A stretch of 64,000 nt of DNA from Kocuria varians (GCF_006539885.1 NZ_BJNW01000006.1:78945-142944), one strand, 5' to 3'. Positions 17,324 through 26,280 are shown, counted from the first letter of the stretch. Program-made: numbers and translations. Notes: generated by a model from the letters alone, not told the origin.

Positions 17324-18970
17324 CTACATGCCCGGCAGCAGCTTCGCGGGGTCCGCGACCACGTGCACCACGGCCGGAATGCGGTCCTCGGTGACCGCGC
17401 GGACGGCCTCGGCGAGCACGGACTCGATGTCCTCGTTGCGCTCGAGCCGCGCCCCGAAGGCCCCGTAGCCGCGGGCCACGGTCGCGAAGTCCGGGTTGGA
17501 CAGCTGCGTGCCGGAGACCCTGCCCGGGTAGTGGTTCTCCTGGTGGGCGCGGATGGTGCCGTACTGGCCGTTGTCCACCACGAGGATCAGCGGGTGAGCA
17601 CCGTACTGCCGGGCGGTCGCGAGCTCCTGGGAGTTCATGAGGAACTCGCCGTCCCCGGAGACCGAGAGCACGAAGCGTTCCGGCTGCTGCAGGGACACGG
17701 AGACCGCGCCGGGCACCGAGTAGCCCATGGTGCCGTTGCGCACCGAGAGCTGCGAGGGGAACGGGCCGGTGGGCAGGTACGTGTTCGCCCACGCGGTGTG
17801 GTTGCCGGAGCCGTAGACCACGGCCGTGTCCGCGGGCAGGTGGGGGATCAGAGCCTTCATCACGAGCTCCATGTCCGCGGTGCCGGCGACGTTGTTCCCC
17901 GCGGTGGCCGGGATCTCGAAGCGCTTGCGGCGGGCGGCCACGGGCGCCTCCAGCCACGCTGACCAGTCCGGGTGCGCCCCGAGCTCCAGCTGCGCCAGGG
18001 CGCGGCCGAACGCCACGGGAGAGGCGAGCACCTGCCGGGTCACCGCCCCGGAGTGCTGGCGCAGCGAGGGGTCGATGTTCACGAGCCAGTTCACGGCGGC
18101 GGGGTCCTGGCGCACCGTGAAACCGTCCGTGGGGATGTCCGAGAGAGTCCCGCCGATCACCAGCAGCACGTCCGCGTTCTCCAGGACGTCCACGGTCCCC
18201 CTGCTGCGGCCGTAGCCGGTCTCGCCCGCGTTGACGGGGGAGGTGCCCGGCACGCGGTCCGCCGCGCGCCAGTCCGAGACCACGGGGATCCCGTGGCGCT
18301 CGGCGAAGGCGGTGACCTGTTCGGCCGCCGCCGGCGTCCAGCGCGGGCCGCCCACGAGGATCGCGGGGCGGGACGCCCCCTCCAGCGCAGCGCGCAGGTC
18401 CTCGAGGTCCTCCGCGCCCACGGCGCCGTCCGTCACCGGGATCGGCGCCACCACGGGCGCCTCTGTGAGCCGCGTGATGACGTCCTCCGGCAGGCCCACC
18501 ACCACGGGGCCGGGGCGGCCGGAGCGGGCCGCGAAGAACGCCTGCGCCACGTACTCGGAGGCCCGGTCCGGGTCGTCCAGGACCATGACGCGCTTGGCCT
18601 GCGTGCCGAACCACTGGTGCGGGTCGAACTCCTGGAACGCCTCCCGCTCACGGTGCGCCACGGGCACCAGGCCCACGAAGAGCACCAGGGGAGTGGAGTC
18701 CTGCCAGGCCAGGTGCACGCCCACGAACGCGTTGGAAGCGCCCGGCCCCCGGGTCACCATGGCCACGCCCGGTCGGCCCGTGAGCTTGCCGTACGCCTCC
18801 GCCATGTAGGTCACACCGCCCTCCTGGCGGCACACCACGTTCTGCACGTCCGAGTCGTAGAGCCCGTCCAGCACGTCCAGGTAGCTCTCCCCGGGGACGG
18901 TGAAGACCCGTTCCACCCCGTGGGCCTCCAGGGAGCGGACGATGAGGTGGCCGGCGGACTGCTCGGTCAT
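17324..18970 (-). CDS. acetolactate-synthase-like thiamine pyrophosphate enzyme
   Basis: This 548-residue protein has the three-domain architecture of the acetolactate synthase/benzoylformate decarboxylase family. The N-terminal domain has VFTVPGESYLDVLDGL and the cofactor-activating Glu in VVCRQEGGV (residue 50). The central domain has AILVGG and VLLVIGGTLSDIPT. The C-terminal TPP-binding motif begins SGDGEFLMNSQELATARQ (about 450-467), followed by DNGQYGT. No FAD-loop or regulatory-subunit partner is evident, so true acetolactate synthase of branched-chain synthesis is unlikely. A 2-keto acid decarboxylase or ligase for the compound handled by the adjacent amidohydrolases is a better guess. 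ATG 18970 follows CAGGAG. Substrate unknown. Confidence 0.8.
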   Translation of the reverse strand: MTEQSAGHLIVRSLEAHGVERVFTVPGESYLDVLDGLYDSDVQNVVCRQEGGVTYMAEAYGKLTGRPGVAMVTRGPGASNAFVGVHLAWQDSTPLVLFVGLVPVAHREREAFQEFDPHQWFGTQAKRVMVLDDPDRASEYVAQAFFAARSGRPGPVVVGLPEDVITRLTEAPVVAPIPVTDGAVGAEDLEDLRAALEGASRPAILVGGPRWTPAAAEQVTAFAERHGIPVVSDWRAADRVPGTSPVNAGETGYGRSRGTVDVLENADVLLVIGGTLSDIPTDGFTVRQDPAAVNWLVNIDPSLRQHSGAVTRQVLASPVAFGRALAQLELGAHPDWSAWLEAPVAARRKRFEIPATAGNNVAGTADMELVMKALIPHLPADTAVVYGSGNHTAWANTYLPTGPFPSQLSVRNGTMGYSVPGAVSVSLQQPERFVLSVSGDGEFLMNSQELATARQYGAHPLILVVDNGQYGTIRAHQENHYPGRVSGTQLSNPDFATVARGYGAFGARLERNEDIESVLAEAVRAVTEDRIPAVVHVVADPAKLLPGM

Positions 18971-18988
18971 GAGGTCTCCTGTCTGACC

Positions 18989-19009
18989 GGCCCGGGGGTG
19001 ACCCGGGCC
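18989..19009 (-). promoter_or_regulatory. 8-bp perfect palindrome upstream of the TPP-enzyme gene
   Basis: GGCCCGGG (18989-18996) and CCCGGGCC (19002-19009) form a perfect dyad with a five-base centre in the 83-base spacer before the TPP-enzyme gene. It could be an operator or a weak intra-operon hairpin after the preceding amidohydrolase gene. Confidence 0.4.
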
Positions 19010-19053
19010 ACACGTGGCGCTGATCCCGCGAGCCTACCCGCCGGGCGGCGCGG

Positions 19054-20730
19054 TCACACGCGGCCGTGGACCACCTCGCCGCCGATCACCGTGGCGGTGA
19101 TCCCGATGTCCCGGATGGTCGTGGGGTCCACCGTGTAGATGTCCTCGGAGAGCACCACGAAGTCCGCGAGCTTGCCGGGGGTCAGCGAGCCCTTCTCGTC
19201 CTCCTGGTGCGAGGCCTGGGCGCTGGCGACCGTGTAGGCGTGCACGGCCTCGTCCACCGAGATGCGCTCCTCGGGCACGAAGGGTGCGCCGGACGCGGTG
19301 AGCCGGTTGACCATGTCGTGGATGTTGCTCAGCGGCGGGTAGTCCACGATGGGCGCGTCCGTGGAGGCGGGCACGACCATCCCGGCGTCCACGAGGGACT
19401 TCATGCGGTAGCAGAACCGGGTGCGGCGCTCGCCGAGGGCGCGGGCCATGCCGTCCCCGAGCTCGTTGACGAAGCGCCCCTGCGGCACCGGGACCACTCC
19501 GAGCGACGCCGCCCGGGCCACCTGCTCGTCGCTGGCCACGCCGAAGTGCTCGATGCGGTGCCGGGCGTCCTCGCGCGGGAAGCGGCGCTGCGCCTCCTCG
19601 AGGATGTCGAGGACCACGTCCACGGCGCCGTCGCCGATCGCGTGCACGGCGAGCTGCCAGCCGTTCTCGTGGGCGGCGACCAGCCGCTGCTCCAGCCACT
19701 CCCGGGGGAACTGCAGGTAGCCCACGTTCTCGGCGTCCTGCCCCTCCTCCGGCACGTAGCCCTCGGTCATCAGCGCGGAGCGCCCGATCAGCGAGCCGTC
19801 CGAGAGCACCTTGACGGCGCCGATGCGCAGCCACTCGTCCCCCAGTCCGGAGCGGATGCCGAGGTCCAGTCCGAAGCCCTGGCCCTCCAGGGGGTAGGGC
19901 TGGGCCACCGTGCACCCGGTCGGGTCGATCGGGTGCAGCGTGGTGAGGTAGGGCATCAGCGTGGCGCGCACGCGCAGCAGCCCCTCGTCCCGGGCGAGCT
20001 GGTAGGCGGCGATGTCCGTGGGGGACTGGCCCAGGTGCGCGGGGGCCCCGAGCCCCGGTTCGGTGATGGACGTGATTCCCGCGGCCACGGCGACGTCGCC
20101 CGCGGCCCCGATCTGCTCGGCCACCACGCGCGTGGTCTTGGCCGGGAGGTGGTCCGAGACCAGCGCGCGGGCGGTCTCCTCGAGCAGGCCCTGTGCCGAG
20201 CCGTCGTCGTCCAGCGGGACGCGGCCGCCCTCCGGGACGGTGAAGCCGGCGCGCCCCGGGTAGCCGGCCACCGCGAAGGCGGCCGAGTTCGCTACCGCCA
20301 TGTGGCGCGAGTTGTGCCACAGCCACACAGGGTTCAGCGGGGCCACGGCGTCCAGCTCCACAGCCAGCGGGTGGTGGCCGTCCAGGTAGTTCTGGTCGTA
20401 GCCCTGGCCCATGACCCACTCGCCCGGCTCGGAGTCTCGCGCGGCCGCGCCGATCCGCTCCAGCAGCTCCGCCATGGTGGGCGCAGCTCGCGGGCTCACG
20501 TCCACCTGCACGAGCGCCTCGCCGAGCAGACTCAGGTGGCAGTGCGCGTCGTGGAAGCCCGGGACCACCGTGGCGCCGCGCAGGTTCACCACTCGGTCGA
20601 AGGCCTCACGGGGCAGCTGCTCGTCCACGCTCACGATCCTGCCGCCGTGCACCCCCAGCGCGTGCACCAGGGGGTGCCCGGGGTCCTGCGTGTGGATGGA
20701 GCCGTTCGTGAAGATCACGTCGAGTGCCAT
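19054..20730 (-). CDS. YtcJ-type amidohydrolase, second paralogue
   Basis: The protein is 558 residues from ATG 20730, preceded by GAGGACGG. Key positions mirror the other paralogue: GFHDAHCHLSLLG (about 65), GITSITEPGLG (about 200), LAVHAIGDGAVDVVLD (about 370), HRIEHFGVA (about 395), PASTDAPIVDYPP (about 450) and LTPGKLADFVVLSEDIYTVDP. It is 83 bases upstream of the TPP-enzyme gene on the same strand and is the likely first gene of a three-gene unit (amidohydrolase, TPP enzyme, amidohydrolase). It diverges from a permease gene across a 320-base region with phased GTGAC half-sites. Its substrate cannot be named from sequence. Confidence 0.82.
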   Translation of the reverse strand: MALDVIFTNGSIHTQDPGHPLVHALGVHGGRIVSVDEQLPREAFDRVVNLRGATVVPGFHDAHCHLSLLGEALVQVDVSPRAAPTMAELLERIGAAARDSEPGEWVMGQGYDQNYLDGHHPLAVELDAVAPLNPVWLWHNSRHMAVANSAAFAVAGYPGRAGFTVPEGGRVPLDDDGSAQGLLEETARALVSDHLPAKTTRVVAEQIGAAGDVAVAAGITSITEPGLGAPAHLGQSPTDIAAYQLARDEGLLRVRATLMPYLTTLHPIDPTGCTVAQPYPLEGQGFGLDLGIRSGLGDEWLRIGAVKVLSDGSLIGRSALMTEGYVPEEGQDAENVGYLQFPREWLEQRLVAAHENGWQLAVHAIGDGAVDVVLDILEEAQRRFPREDARHRIEHFGVASDEQVARAASLGVVPVPQGRFVNELGDGMARALGERRTRFCYRMKSLVDAGMVVPASTDAPIVDYPPLSNIHDMVNRLTASGAPFVPEERISVDEAVHAYTVASAQASHQEDEKGSLTPGKLADFVVLSEDIYTVDPTTIRDIGITATVIGGEVVHGRV

Positions 20731-21050
20731 GGTGGTGCCGTCCTCGGGGTCGTGTGCGTGGTCCGCGCACCGGGTTCCGGGCACGACGTCGTGCTCGGGC
20801 GAGCGGGCGAGTCCGCCCATCGTCTCGCGCGGGTGTGCCCCGTGTCACGCGACGTCACGGGCCATGACGGGCCGTGACCCGGCAGCGACCGACCGTGACC
20901 GGTGACCACGCGCGGCCCCCGGCCCGCGTCCGGGAGGGGCTGACGCAAACCGGGGTCGCCCCCGCGCGGCGACTACCCCCGCCCCGGGGTGTGGACGGGC
21001 CACTGGCCTCTCGCACGGATGTGCCCCACCTCGCACAGCAGGAGAACACC
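20731..21050. other. divergent promoter region between amidohydrolase and permease genes
   Basis: This 320-base region contains no gene. Its notable content is a cluster of GTGAC/GTCAC half-sites between 20844 and 20906 (listed separately) and an AGGAG ribosome site serving the permease at 21051. Confidence 0.6.
20844..20906. promoter_or_regulatory. array of GTGAC half-sites phased at 10 bp
   Basis: GTCAC at 20844 and 20854, ATGAC at 20864 and GTGAC at 20874 are spaced exactly 10 bp apart. Two more GTGAC copies lie at 20895 and 20902. Facing copies (20854 and 20874) make an inverted pair. Half-sites on one helical face in a divergent promoter are typical of a cooperatively binding regulator, but no candidate regulator gene is adjacent. 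Confidence 0.45.
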
Positions 21051-22223
21051 ATGCCCTTCGATCCACAGGCCCCGGCCACCGGCCCCATGCCCGTTTTCCA
21101 CGAGAGGGGGGACCAGGGGTACAAGAAGTCCCTGGGCCACTTCCAGATCCAGATGATCGGCATCGGTGGTGCCATCGGCGTGGGCCTGTTCCTGGGCATC
21201 GGCGGGCGCCTCGCGGCGGCGGGCCCCGCGCTGGTCGTCTCCTACCTTGTGGTCTCCGCCGTGGTGTACCTGCTCATGCGCGCCCTGGGGGAGCTCGTGA
21301 TCCACCGCCCCACCACGGGCGCGTGGGTCTCCTACGCGCGCGAGTTCGTGGGCGACCGCTTCGCGTTCATGACGGGGTGGATCTATGTAGCGCTTTCCGC
21401 CGTGGCCGGGGTGGGCGAGATCGCCGCGCTCGCGGTGTACGTGCAGTTCTGGTGGCCAGAGATCCCGGGATGGATCCCGTCCCTGGTCGCGGCGATGACG
21501 ATCGTGGGCTGCAACCTGCTCAGCGTGAAGCTCTACGGGTTCATCGAGACGTGGGCGGCCATGGTCAAGGTGCTCGCGATCCTGCTTTTCCTGGCGGCGG
21601 GCCTCATCCTGGTGGTCGCCGGTGACATCTTCCACGCCCCCACCGCGGCGTCGGTCACCAACCTGTGGAGCGGCGGCTTCGCCACACGGGGAGTGCTCGT
21701 GCTGGTGGTCGTGATGACCGGCGTGGTCTTCTCCTTCTCCGCGATCGAGATCGTGGGCGTGTCCGCGGGCGAGGCCAAGGACCCGGAGAAGTCCATGCCC
21801 AAGGCCATCAACTCCGTGGTGCTCAGCGCCTGCTCAATCTTCGTGCTCTTCGGTTGGATCTCCATCTTCGTCTCCCACCTGGGCTACCGGCGCCAGGTCG
21901 CCCGCGGGCAGGTCGCGCCCGTTCACTTCAAGATGCCCGGTGCGCCCGTGACCAACTACGTGTGCCTGGTGTTCCTCACGGTGCTCTCCCTCTACATCAT
22001 GTTCGACTTCAGCAACCCCCACTGGTACTACAGCCTCCTGGCCGGTGTGCTGATCCTGGTGGCCACGAACATCGGCTACGAGATCTCCCGACGCCACGTG
22101 CGCCGCAACGGCCTGCCTGACCTCACACCCTCGAACGAGGAGCACGACGACGAGGCAGGGCACCACGACGCCGTGGGGAACGGTGCCGCCGAGGGCGAGG
22201 GGCGGGGCCCCGGCACGCGCTGA
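21051..22223 (+). CDS. amino acid permease with an internal in-frame deletion
   Basis: The open frame gives 390 residues where AnsP/GabP-type permeases have about 480-500. The N-terminal half is intact: IGIGGAIGVGLFLGIGGRL, RALGELVIHRPTTGAWVSYAREFVGDR, then the conserved EIVGVSAGEAKDPEKSMPKAINSVV near 235-260. The sequence then jumps directly to LSACSIFVLFGWISIFVSHLGYRRQVARGQ, which corresponds to about TM10 and the following loop. About 100 residues (roughly TM7-TM9) are missing without loss of frame. The start ATG 21051 has an AGGAG site. The product is probably non-functional as a transporter, although codon use is still normal. A regulated divergent promoter precedes it. Confidence 0.78.
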   Translation: MPFDPQAPATGPMPVFHERGDQGYKKSLGHFQIQMIGIGGAIGVGLFLGIGGRLAAAGPALVVSYLVVSAVVYLLMRALGELVIHRPTTGAWVSYAREFVGDRFAFMTGWIYVALSAVAGVGEIAALAVYVQFWWPEIPGWIPSLVAAMTIVGCNLLSVKLYGFIETWAAMVKVLAILLFLAAGLILVVAGDIFHAPTAASVTNLWSGGFATRGVLVLVVVMTGVVFSFSAIEIVGVSAGEAKDPEKSMPKAINSVVLSACSIFVLFGWISIFVSHLGYRRQVARGQVAPVHFKMPGAPVTNYVCLVFLTVLSLYIMFDFSNPHWYYSLLAGVLILVATNIGYEISRRHVRRNGLPDLTPSNEEHDDEAGHHDAVGNGAAEGEGRGPGTR

Positions 22224-22299
22224 GCACCGTCGTCCCCCGGACCGTGGACGTGAGCCGCGCCACGGCCCCCGGACCCGCCGGAATCGGTTGCCCTGCCGC

Positions 22300-22305
22300 T
22301 AGGGT
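22300..22305 (+). promoter_or_regulatory. candidate -10 TAGGGT for rhodanese-pheA-gntP
   Basis: TAGGGT lies 60 bases before the rhodanese-like start and is followed by a short leader ending in a TGGAGGAG ribosome site. It is a sequence match only. Confidence 0.35.
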
Positions 22306-22364
22306 GGAGCACTGGTAAATCCGGGGCGCCGCGAAAAGCGGCGGGACCGAGGCTGGAGGAGCAC

Positions 22365-22700
22365 ATGGACAACATCAACAACCTGCCGTCCGCGAGCGTG
22401 GACGAGATCCCCGCGGGCGCACCCGTGCTGGACGTGCGCGAGCAGGACGAGTGGGATGCCGGGCACATCGAGGGCGCCCAGCACCTGCCGCTCTCGCAGC
22501 TCGCCGAGCGTACCGACGAGGTGCCGCTGGACGTGGACGTCTACGTGATCTGCCGCTCCGGCGGTCGGTCACTGCGCGCCACGGCGTACCTCGCGCAGTA
22601 CGGCTACGACCCCGTGAACGTGCTGGGCGGCATGGGTGCGTGGGCGGACGCAGGCAGACCCATCGTGTCCGAGACCGGGGAAACGGCGCGCGTTCTGTGA
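22365..22700 (+). CDS. single-domain rhodanese-like sulfurtransferase
   Basis: The protein is 111 residues, one rhodanese domain. It begins with the ASVDEIPAGAPVLDVREQDEWDAGHI core and has the active-site loop CRSGGRS (Cys about 66) with the usual basic and small residues for persulfide chemistry. It ends in VLGGMGAWADAGRP. Members carry sulfur from thiosulfate or other donors to acceptors in the cytoplasm; the partner is unknown. The start has a TGGAGGAG site. Its stop overlaps the GTG of pheA (GTGA), so the two are translationally coupled even though the functions look unrelated. Confidence 0.88.
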   Translation: MDNINNLPSASVDEIPAGAPVLDVREQDEWDAGHIEGAQHLPLSQLAERTDEVPLDVDVYVICRSGGRSLRATAYLAQYGYDPVNVLGGMGAWADAGRPIVSETGETARVL

Positions 22701-23698
22701 ACGCGGCGGTCTCCGGTGTGGCCCCGGGTCCCTCGGACCCGGGGCCACGCGCCCGTCGCTACGCGTTCCTCGGTCCTGAGGGCACCTTCACCGAAGCCGC
22801 ACTGATGCAGGTTCCGGGGGCGCCGGACGCCGAGTGCATCCCCATGAACTCGGTGCCGGCCGCACTCGCCGCAGTGCGCGAGGAGACGGTGGACGCCGCC
22901 GTCGTGCCCCTCGAGAACTCGGTGGAGGGCGGGGTGAGCGCCACCCTCGACGACGTCTCCTTCGGCGCCGAGCTGCGGATCTTGCAGGAGATCCTCGTGC
23001 CCATCCGCTTCGTGCTCGTGGCACCGGACGGCGTGAGGCTGCAAGACGTCCGCACCGTCTCGACCCACACGCACGCGTGGGCGCAGATCCGTGGCTGGGC
23101 CGAGACGAACCTGCCAGGCGTCACGTACGTCCCGGCGCCGTCCACGGCGGCCTCCGCGGTGGCCATGCTCGACGGCCGCGGCGGGGTCAGCACCCAGGGC
23201 CTGGGATACGACGCCGGGGTGTGCTCGCCGGTGGTCGTGCAGCGGCACCCGGAGCTGCAGGTGCTCGCGGAGGACATCAGCGACAACGAGAAGGCCGTGA
23301 CCCGCTTCGTGCTCGTGGCCCGCCCGGACGCCACCATGCCCGCCCCCACCGGCGCGGACAAGAGCTCGCTCGTGGTCCCCCTGTGGGAGGACCGCCCCGG
23401 GGCGCTGCTGGAGATCCTCGAGCAGTTCGCCACCCGCGGCGTGAACCTCACCCGTATCGAGTCCCGCCCCACCAAGACCCACCTGGGCGACTACTTCTTC
23501 TCTGTGGACATCGACGGCCACATCCAGGACGACCGCGTCGCAGACGCCCTCATGGGCGTGCGCCGGATCTGTCCCCGCACCCGTTTCCTCGGCTCCTACC
23601 CCCGCGCGGACAGGCGCGAGGTCCGCGTGGCGAAGCACCACAGTGACGCCGCGTTCATCCAAGCCCGCTCGTGGGTCGACAACCTGAAAGGACAGTGA
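22697..23698 (+). CDS. pheA: prephenate dehydratase
   Basis: This cytoplasmic enzyme converts prephenate to phenylpyruvate in phenylalanine synthesis. The GTG start at 22697 overlaps the preceding stop, giving 333 residues. The catalytic domain begins YAFLGPEGTFTEAAL (about 16-30), then VDAAVVPLENSVEGGVSATLD (about 60-80) with substrate-binding residues, and VSTHTHAWAQIRGW and VSTQGLGYDAG later. A C-terminal ACT domain (about 215-295; LVVPLWEDRPGALLEILEQFATRGVNLTRIESRP) is the phenylalanine sensor for feedback inhibition. An about 35-residue tail follows. The ribosome site for gntP is embedded in the last codons. Confidence 0.95.
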   Translation: MNAAVSGVAPGPSDPGPRARRYAFLGPEGTFTEAALMQVPGAPDAECIPMNSVPAALAAVREETVDAAVVPLENSVEGGVSATLDDVSFGAELRILQEILVPIRFVLVAPDGVRLQDVRTVSTHTHAWAQIRGWAETNLPGVTYVPAPSTAASAVAMLDGRGGVSTQGLGYDAGVCSPVVVQRHPELQVLAEDISDNEKAVTRFVLVARPDATMPAPTGADKSSLVVPLWEDRPGALLEILEQFATRGVNLTRIESRPTKTHLGDYFFSVDIDGHIQDDRVADALMGVRRICPRTRFLGSYPRADRREVRVAKHHSDAAFIQARSWVDNLKGQ

Positions 23699-23703
23699 CG
23701 TCC

Positions 23704-25098
23704 ATGGACATCGAGGGCTGGAGCCAGACGCTCACCGCAGGCCCCCTCCTGCTCATCGCAGCGGCGGCCATTGCCGTGCTGCTGGTGCTCATCATCAAGC
23801 TGCGCGTGCACGCGTTCCTGGCACTGATCATCATCTCGGCCCTCACGGCCTTCGCCACCGGGATCCCCACGGACCAGGTGGTCCCCGTGATGCTTGACGG
23901 CTTCGGCAAGACGCTCGCGAGCGTTGCGCTGCTCGTGGGCCTCGGCGCGATGCTCGGGCGCCTGCTGGAAACCTCCGGCGGCGCGCAGGTGCTCGCGGAC
24001 CGGCTGATCCGGGCCTTCGGCGAGAAGCGCGCACCGCTCGCGCTCGGCGTGGCCTCCCTGCTGTTCGGCTTCCCGATCTTCTTCGACGCAGGCCTGGTGG
24101 TCATGCTTCCCGTGGTCTTCTCGGTGGCCCGCCGCCTGGGAGGCAGCGTGCTGACCTACGCGCTGCCCGCCGTGGGCGCGTTCTCCGTGATGCACGTGTT
24201 CCTGCCACCGCACCCGGGGCCCGTCACCGCGGCCACGTTCTTCGAGGCCAACGTGGGCTACATCATCCTGGTGGGCCTGATCTGTGCGATCCCCGCGTGG
24301 TACGTGTCCTCCTACCTTTTCGGCAAGGTGGTCGGACGCCGGATCTCCCTGCCCGTGCCCACGATTTTGGGTGAGGCCGAGGACGTGCGGAACCCGCCGA
24401 AGGTGGGCACCGTGGTGGCCATGCTGCTGCTGCCCATGGTGCTGATCTTCCTCAACACCGGTCTGGGAACCCTCGCGAAATCCGGGGCGGTGTCCCAGGA
24501 GACCGCATCCCAGACATGGTTCCAGCTGCTGCGCTCCCTCGGCGAGACCCCCGTCGCGCTGGCCATCACACTGATCGTGGCCGCGCTGTGCATCGGCCGG
24601 GCCCGTGGGCTCAGCGGCACCGCGATCGAGAAGACGTTCGACTCCGCACTGGGTCCCGTGTGCTCGGTCATCCTCATCACCGGCGCCGGCGGGATGTTCG
24701 GTGGCGTGCTGCGCACCTCCGGGATCGGTGCCGCCCTCGAGGACGTGCTCTCGGACCTCGGCATCCCCGTGATCCTGGCCGGCTTCCTGATCGCCGCCGT
24801 GATGCGCGTGGCCCAGGGCTCGGCGACCGTCGCACTGACCACCGCGGCCGGCCTGGTCTCCCCGGCGGTGCTCGCCGGCGACTTCAACGGCATCCAGCTC
24901 GCCGCCATGGTCGTGGCCGTGGCAGCCGGCTCCGTGATGCTCTCCCACGTCAACGACTCCGGGTTCTGGCTCGTGGGCCGCTTCCTGGAGATGGACGTGC
25001 GCACCACGTTCAAGACCTGGACGGTGCTCGAGACCATCATCGGCGTGCTCGGCTTCGCGCTCGCGGCCCTGCTGTTCGCGGTGGCCGGGGCCTTCTGA
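23704..25098 (+). CDS. GntP-family gluconate:H+ symporter
   Basis: The protein is 464 residues from ATG 23704, which follows AAAGGACA inside the end of pheA, so it is probably co-transcribed. About 12-14 hydrophobic segments span the whole length. GntP-type features include LIIKLRVHAFLALIIISALTAFATGIP near the N-terminus, LLFGFPIFFDAGLVVMLPV (about 118-135), FLPPHPGPVTAATFFEANVG (about 168-188) and GGMFGGVLRTSGIG (about 330). The family imports gluconate or related sugar acids. No gluconate kinase is nearby, so substrate is inferred from family only. Transcription ends at a large hairpin 83 bases downstream. Confidence 0.88.
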   Translation: MDIEGWSQTLTAGPLLLIAAAAIAVLLVLIIKLRVHAFLALIIISALTAFATGIPTDQVVPVMLDGFGKTLASVALLVGLGAMLGRLLETSGGAQVLADRLIRAFGEKRAPLALGVASLLFGFPIFFDAGLVVMLPVVFSVARRLGGSVLTYALPAVGAFSVMHVFLPPHPGPVTAATFFEANVGYIILVGLICAIPAWYVSSYLFGKVVGRRISLPVPTILGEAEDVRNPPKVGTVVAMLLLPMVLIFLNTGLGTLAKSGAVSQETASQTWFQLLRSLGETPVALAITLIVAALCIGRARGLSGTAIEKTFDSALGPVCSVILITGAGGMFGGVLRTSGIGAALEDVLSDLGIPVILAGFLIAAVMRVAQGSATVALTTAAGLVSPAVLAGDFNGIQLAAMVVAVAAGSVMLSHVNDSGFWLVGRFLEMDVRTTFKTWTVLETIIGVLGFALAALLFAVAGAF

Positions 25099-25180
25099 CC
25101 TTGCCCCCCGGCGGGGGTGACGACGGCCGCGTCGTCGCGTCCCGTTCCGGCCGCGGTCCCCGGGCGGTGCCCGCGAGCCC

Positions 25181-25228
25181 CTGACAGGAGGACCCGGCTC
25201 TCCCAGGAGAACCGGGCCCTCCTGTCAG
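25181..25228. terminator. 23-bp bidirectional terminator between gntP and the lipid kinase gene
   Basis: Arms at 25181-25203 and 25206-25228 pair at 21 of 23 positions, starting CTGACAGGAGG, with a two-base centre. It sits between convergent genes (gntP ending 25098, the kinase ending 25239), so it can serve both. Confidence 0.85.
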
Positions 25229-25238
25229 CCGGGCTGGG

Positions 25239-26180
25239 TCAGTCTGCCTGGGAGGGTGGCACGCGGACTCGCAGGGAGCGGTGGTCCACGATGGACTCCA
25301 GGGCGGTGATGCTGCCGAGCAGGTCCCCGTCCACCTCGCACTCGATGGGCTCGTGGAACTCCACGCGCACGGACTTGCCGCTGTAGAAGTCGATCACCGG
25401 CAGGTCGTGGCGGTGGCGGAAGGCCACCTTGGCCACCATTCCCAGCCAGCCAAGGACCGAGCGCGGGGACATCACCACGAGGTCCAGGTAGCCGTCGTCC
25501 AGCTTGGCCTTCGGCACCAGGATCAGCCCGGCGGTGAGCTCGCCGCAGTTGCACACCATGACGGAACGCACCAGGCGGGACTCCCACGGGCCGCCGTCCA
25601 CGCTGAAGCGCGCCCACCGTGGGTGGCTGAACAGATGGCGCATCCCGGCCTCGCCGTAGGCGGCCCACCCCACGAGGTTCTTGAGGTCATCCTTGGTGTC
25701 CGCTATGATCTGGGCGTCGAAGCCCGCGCCGCCCATGACCAGGTAGCGGTGGTCCTCCGTGCGCCCGTCCTCGGTCTCCAGGTGCATGGTGATGGAGTCG
25801 ATCGCCTTCTGCGAGCCGAACAGCGCCACGTCCACGGAGTGGTGCGGGTCCGTAAGGTCCGCGTGCAGGTTCCGGGCCAGCAGGTTGCCGGTGCCGAGCG
25901 GCACGAGACCCAGGGGAATCTCCCCGCCCACCAGAGACTCGCCCACCGCGCGAATGGTGCCGTCCCCGCCCGCGGCCAGCACGACGTCGGCACCGGACTC
26001 CACAGCGCGCCGCGCCATGGAGAATCCGGGGTCGTCGATCTCAGTCTCGTAGATCACCGGGTCTGCCCAGCCGGCCTTGCGGCACGCCACGATCAGCGCA
26101 TCCCGGGCCACTCCCGCCTGGGCCTTGATCGGGTTGACCACCATGGCCACTCGCTGGGGCTGCCACTTGTTGTCCGGCAC
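25239..26180 (-). CDS. diacylglycerol kinase family lipid kinase
   Basis: The protein is 313 residues from GTG 26180, which has a GGAAGGGA site; more upstream in-frame starts lack one. The DAGK catalytic domain is clear: [13 protein letters not shown] (about 10-22), [19 protein letters not shown] (about 63-82, the nucleotide-binding GGDGT) and [17 protein letters not shown] (about 88-104). The C-terminal part has [11 protein letters not shown] and [14 protein letters not shown]. By family knowledge it phosphorylates diacylglycerol or a related lipid with ATP at the membrane. It diverges from serS by 106 bases; a TAGACT hexamer on the minus strand at 26227-26232 is a plausible -10. Confidence 0.88.
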   Translation of the reverse strand: MPDNKWQPQRVAMVVNPIKAQAGVARDALIVACRKAGWADPVIYETEIDDPGFSMARRAVESGADVVLAAGGDGTIRAVGESLVGGEIPLGLVPLGTGNLLARNLHADLTDPHHSVDVALFGSQKAIDSITMHLETEDGRTEDHRYLVMGGAGFDAQIIADTKDDLKNLVGWAAYGEAGMRHLFSHPRWARFSVDGGPWESRLVRSVMVCNCGELTAGLILVPKAKLDDGYLDLVVMSPRSVLGWLGMVAKVAFRHRHDLPVIDFYSGKSVRVEFHEPIECEVDGDLLGSITALESIVDHRSLRVRVPPSQAD

Positions 26181-26274
26181 TGAGTCCCTTCCGGGGATCG
26201 GTTCACGCTGGTTGTCGACAGCGGCAAGTCTACGGGTCCGGCCTCCCCGTTCCCCGGGACACCGCCCGGTTGGA

Positions 26275-26280
26275 TACCCT
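26275..26280 (+). promoter_or_regulatory. -10 hexamer TACCCT of serS (leaderless)
   Basis: TACCCT, six bases (GGACGG), then GTG at 26287. The same hexamer and spacing occur before the DtxR-family gene at 1703. Confidence 0.6.

Noticed and set aside
25181..25228. GGAGG in this stretch as a ribosome site for a small gene
   Set aside because: It lies inside a 23-bp terminator stem and no coding frame follows.
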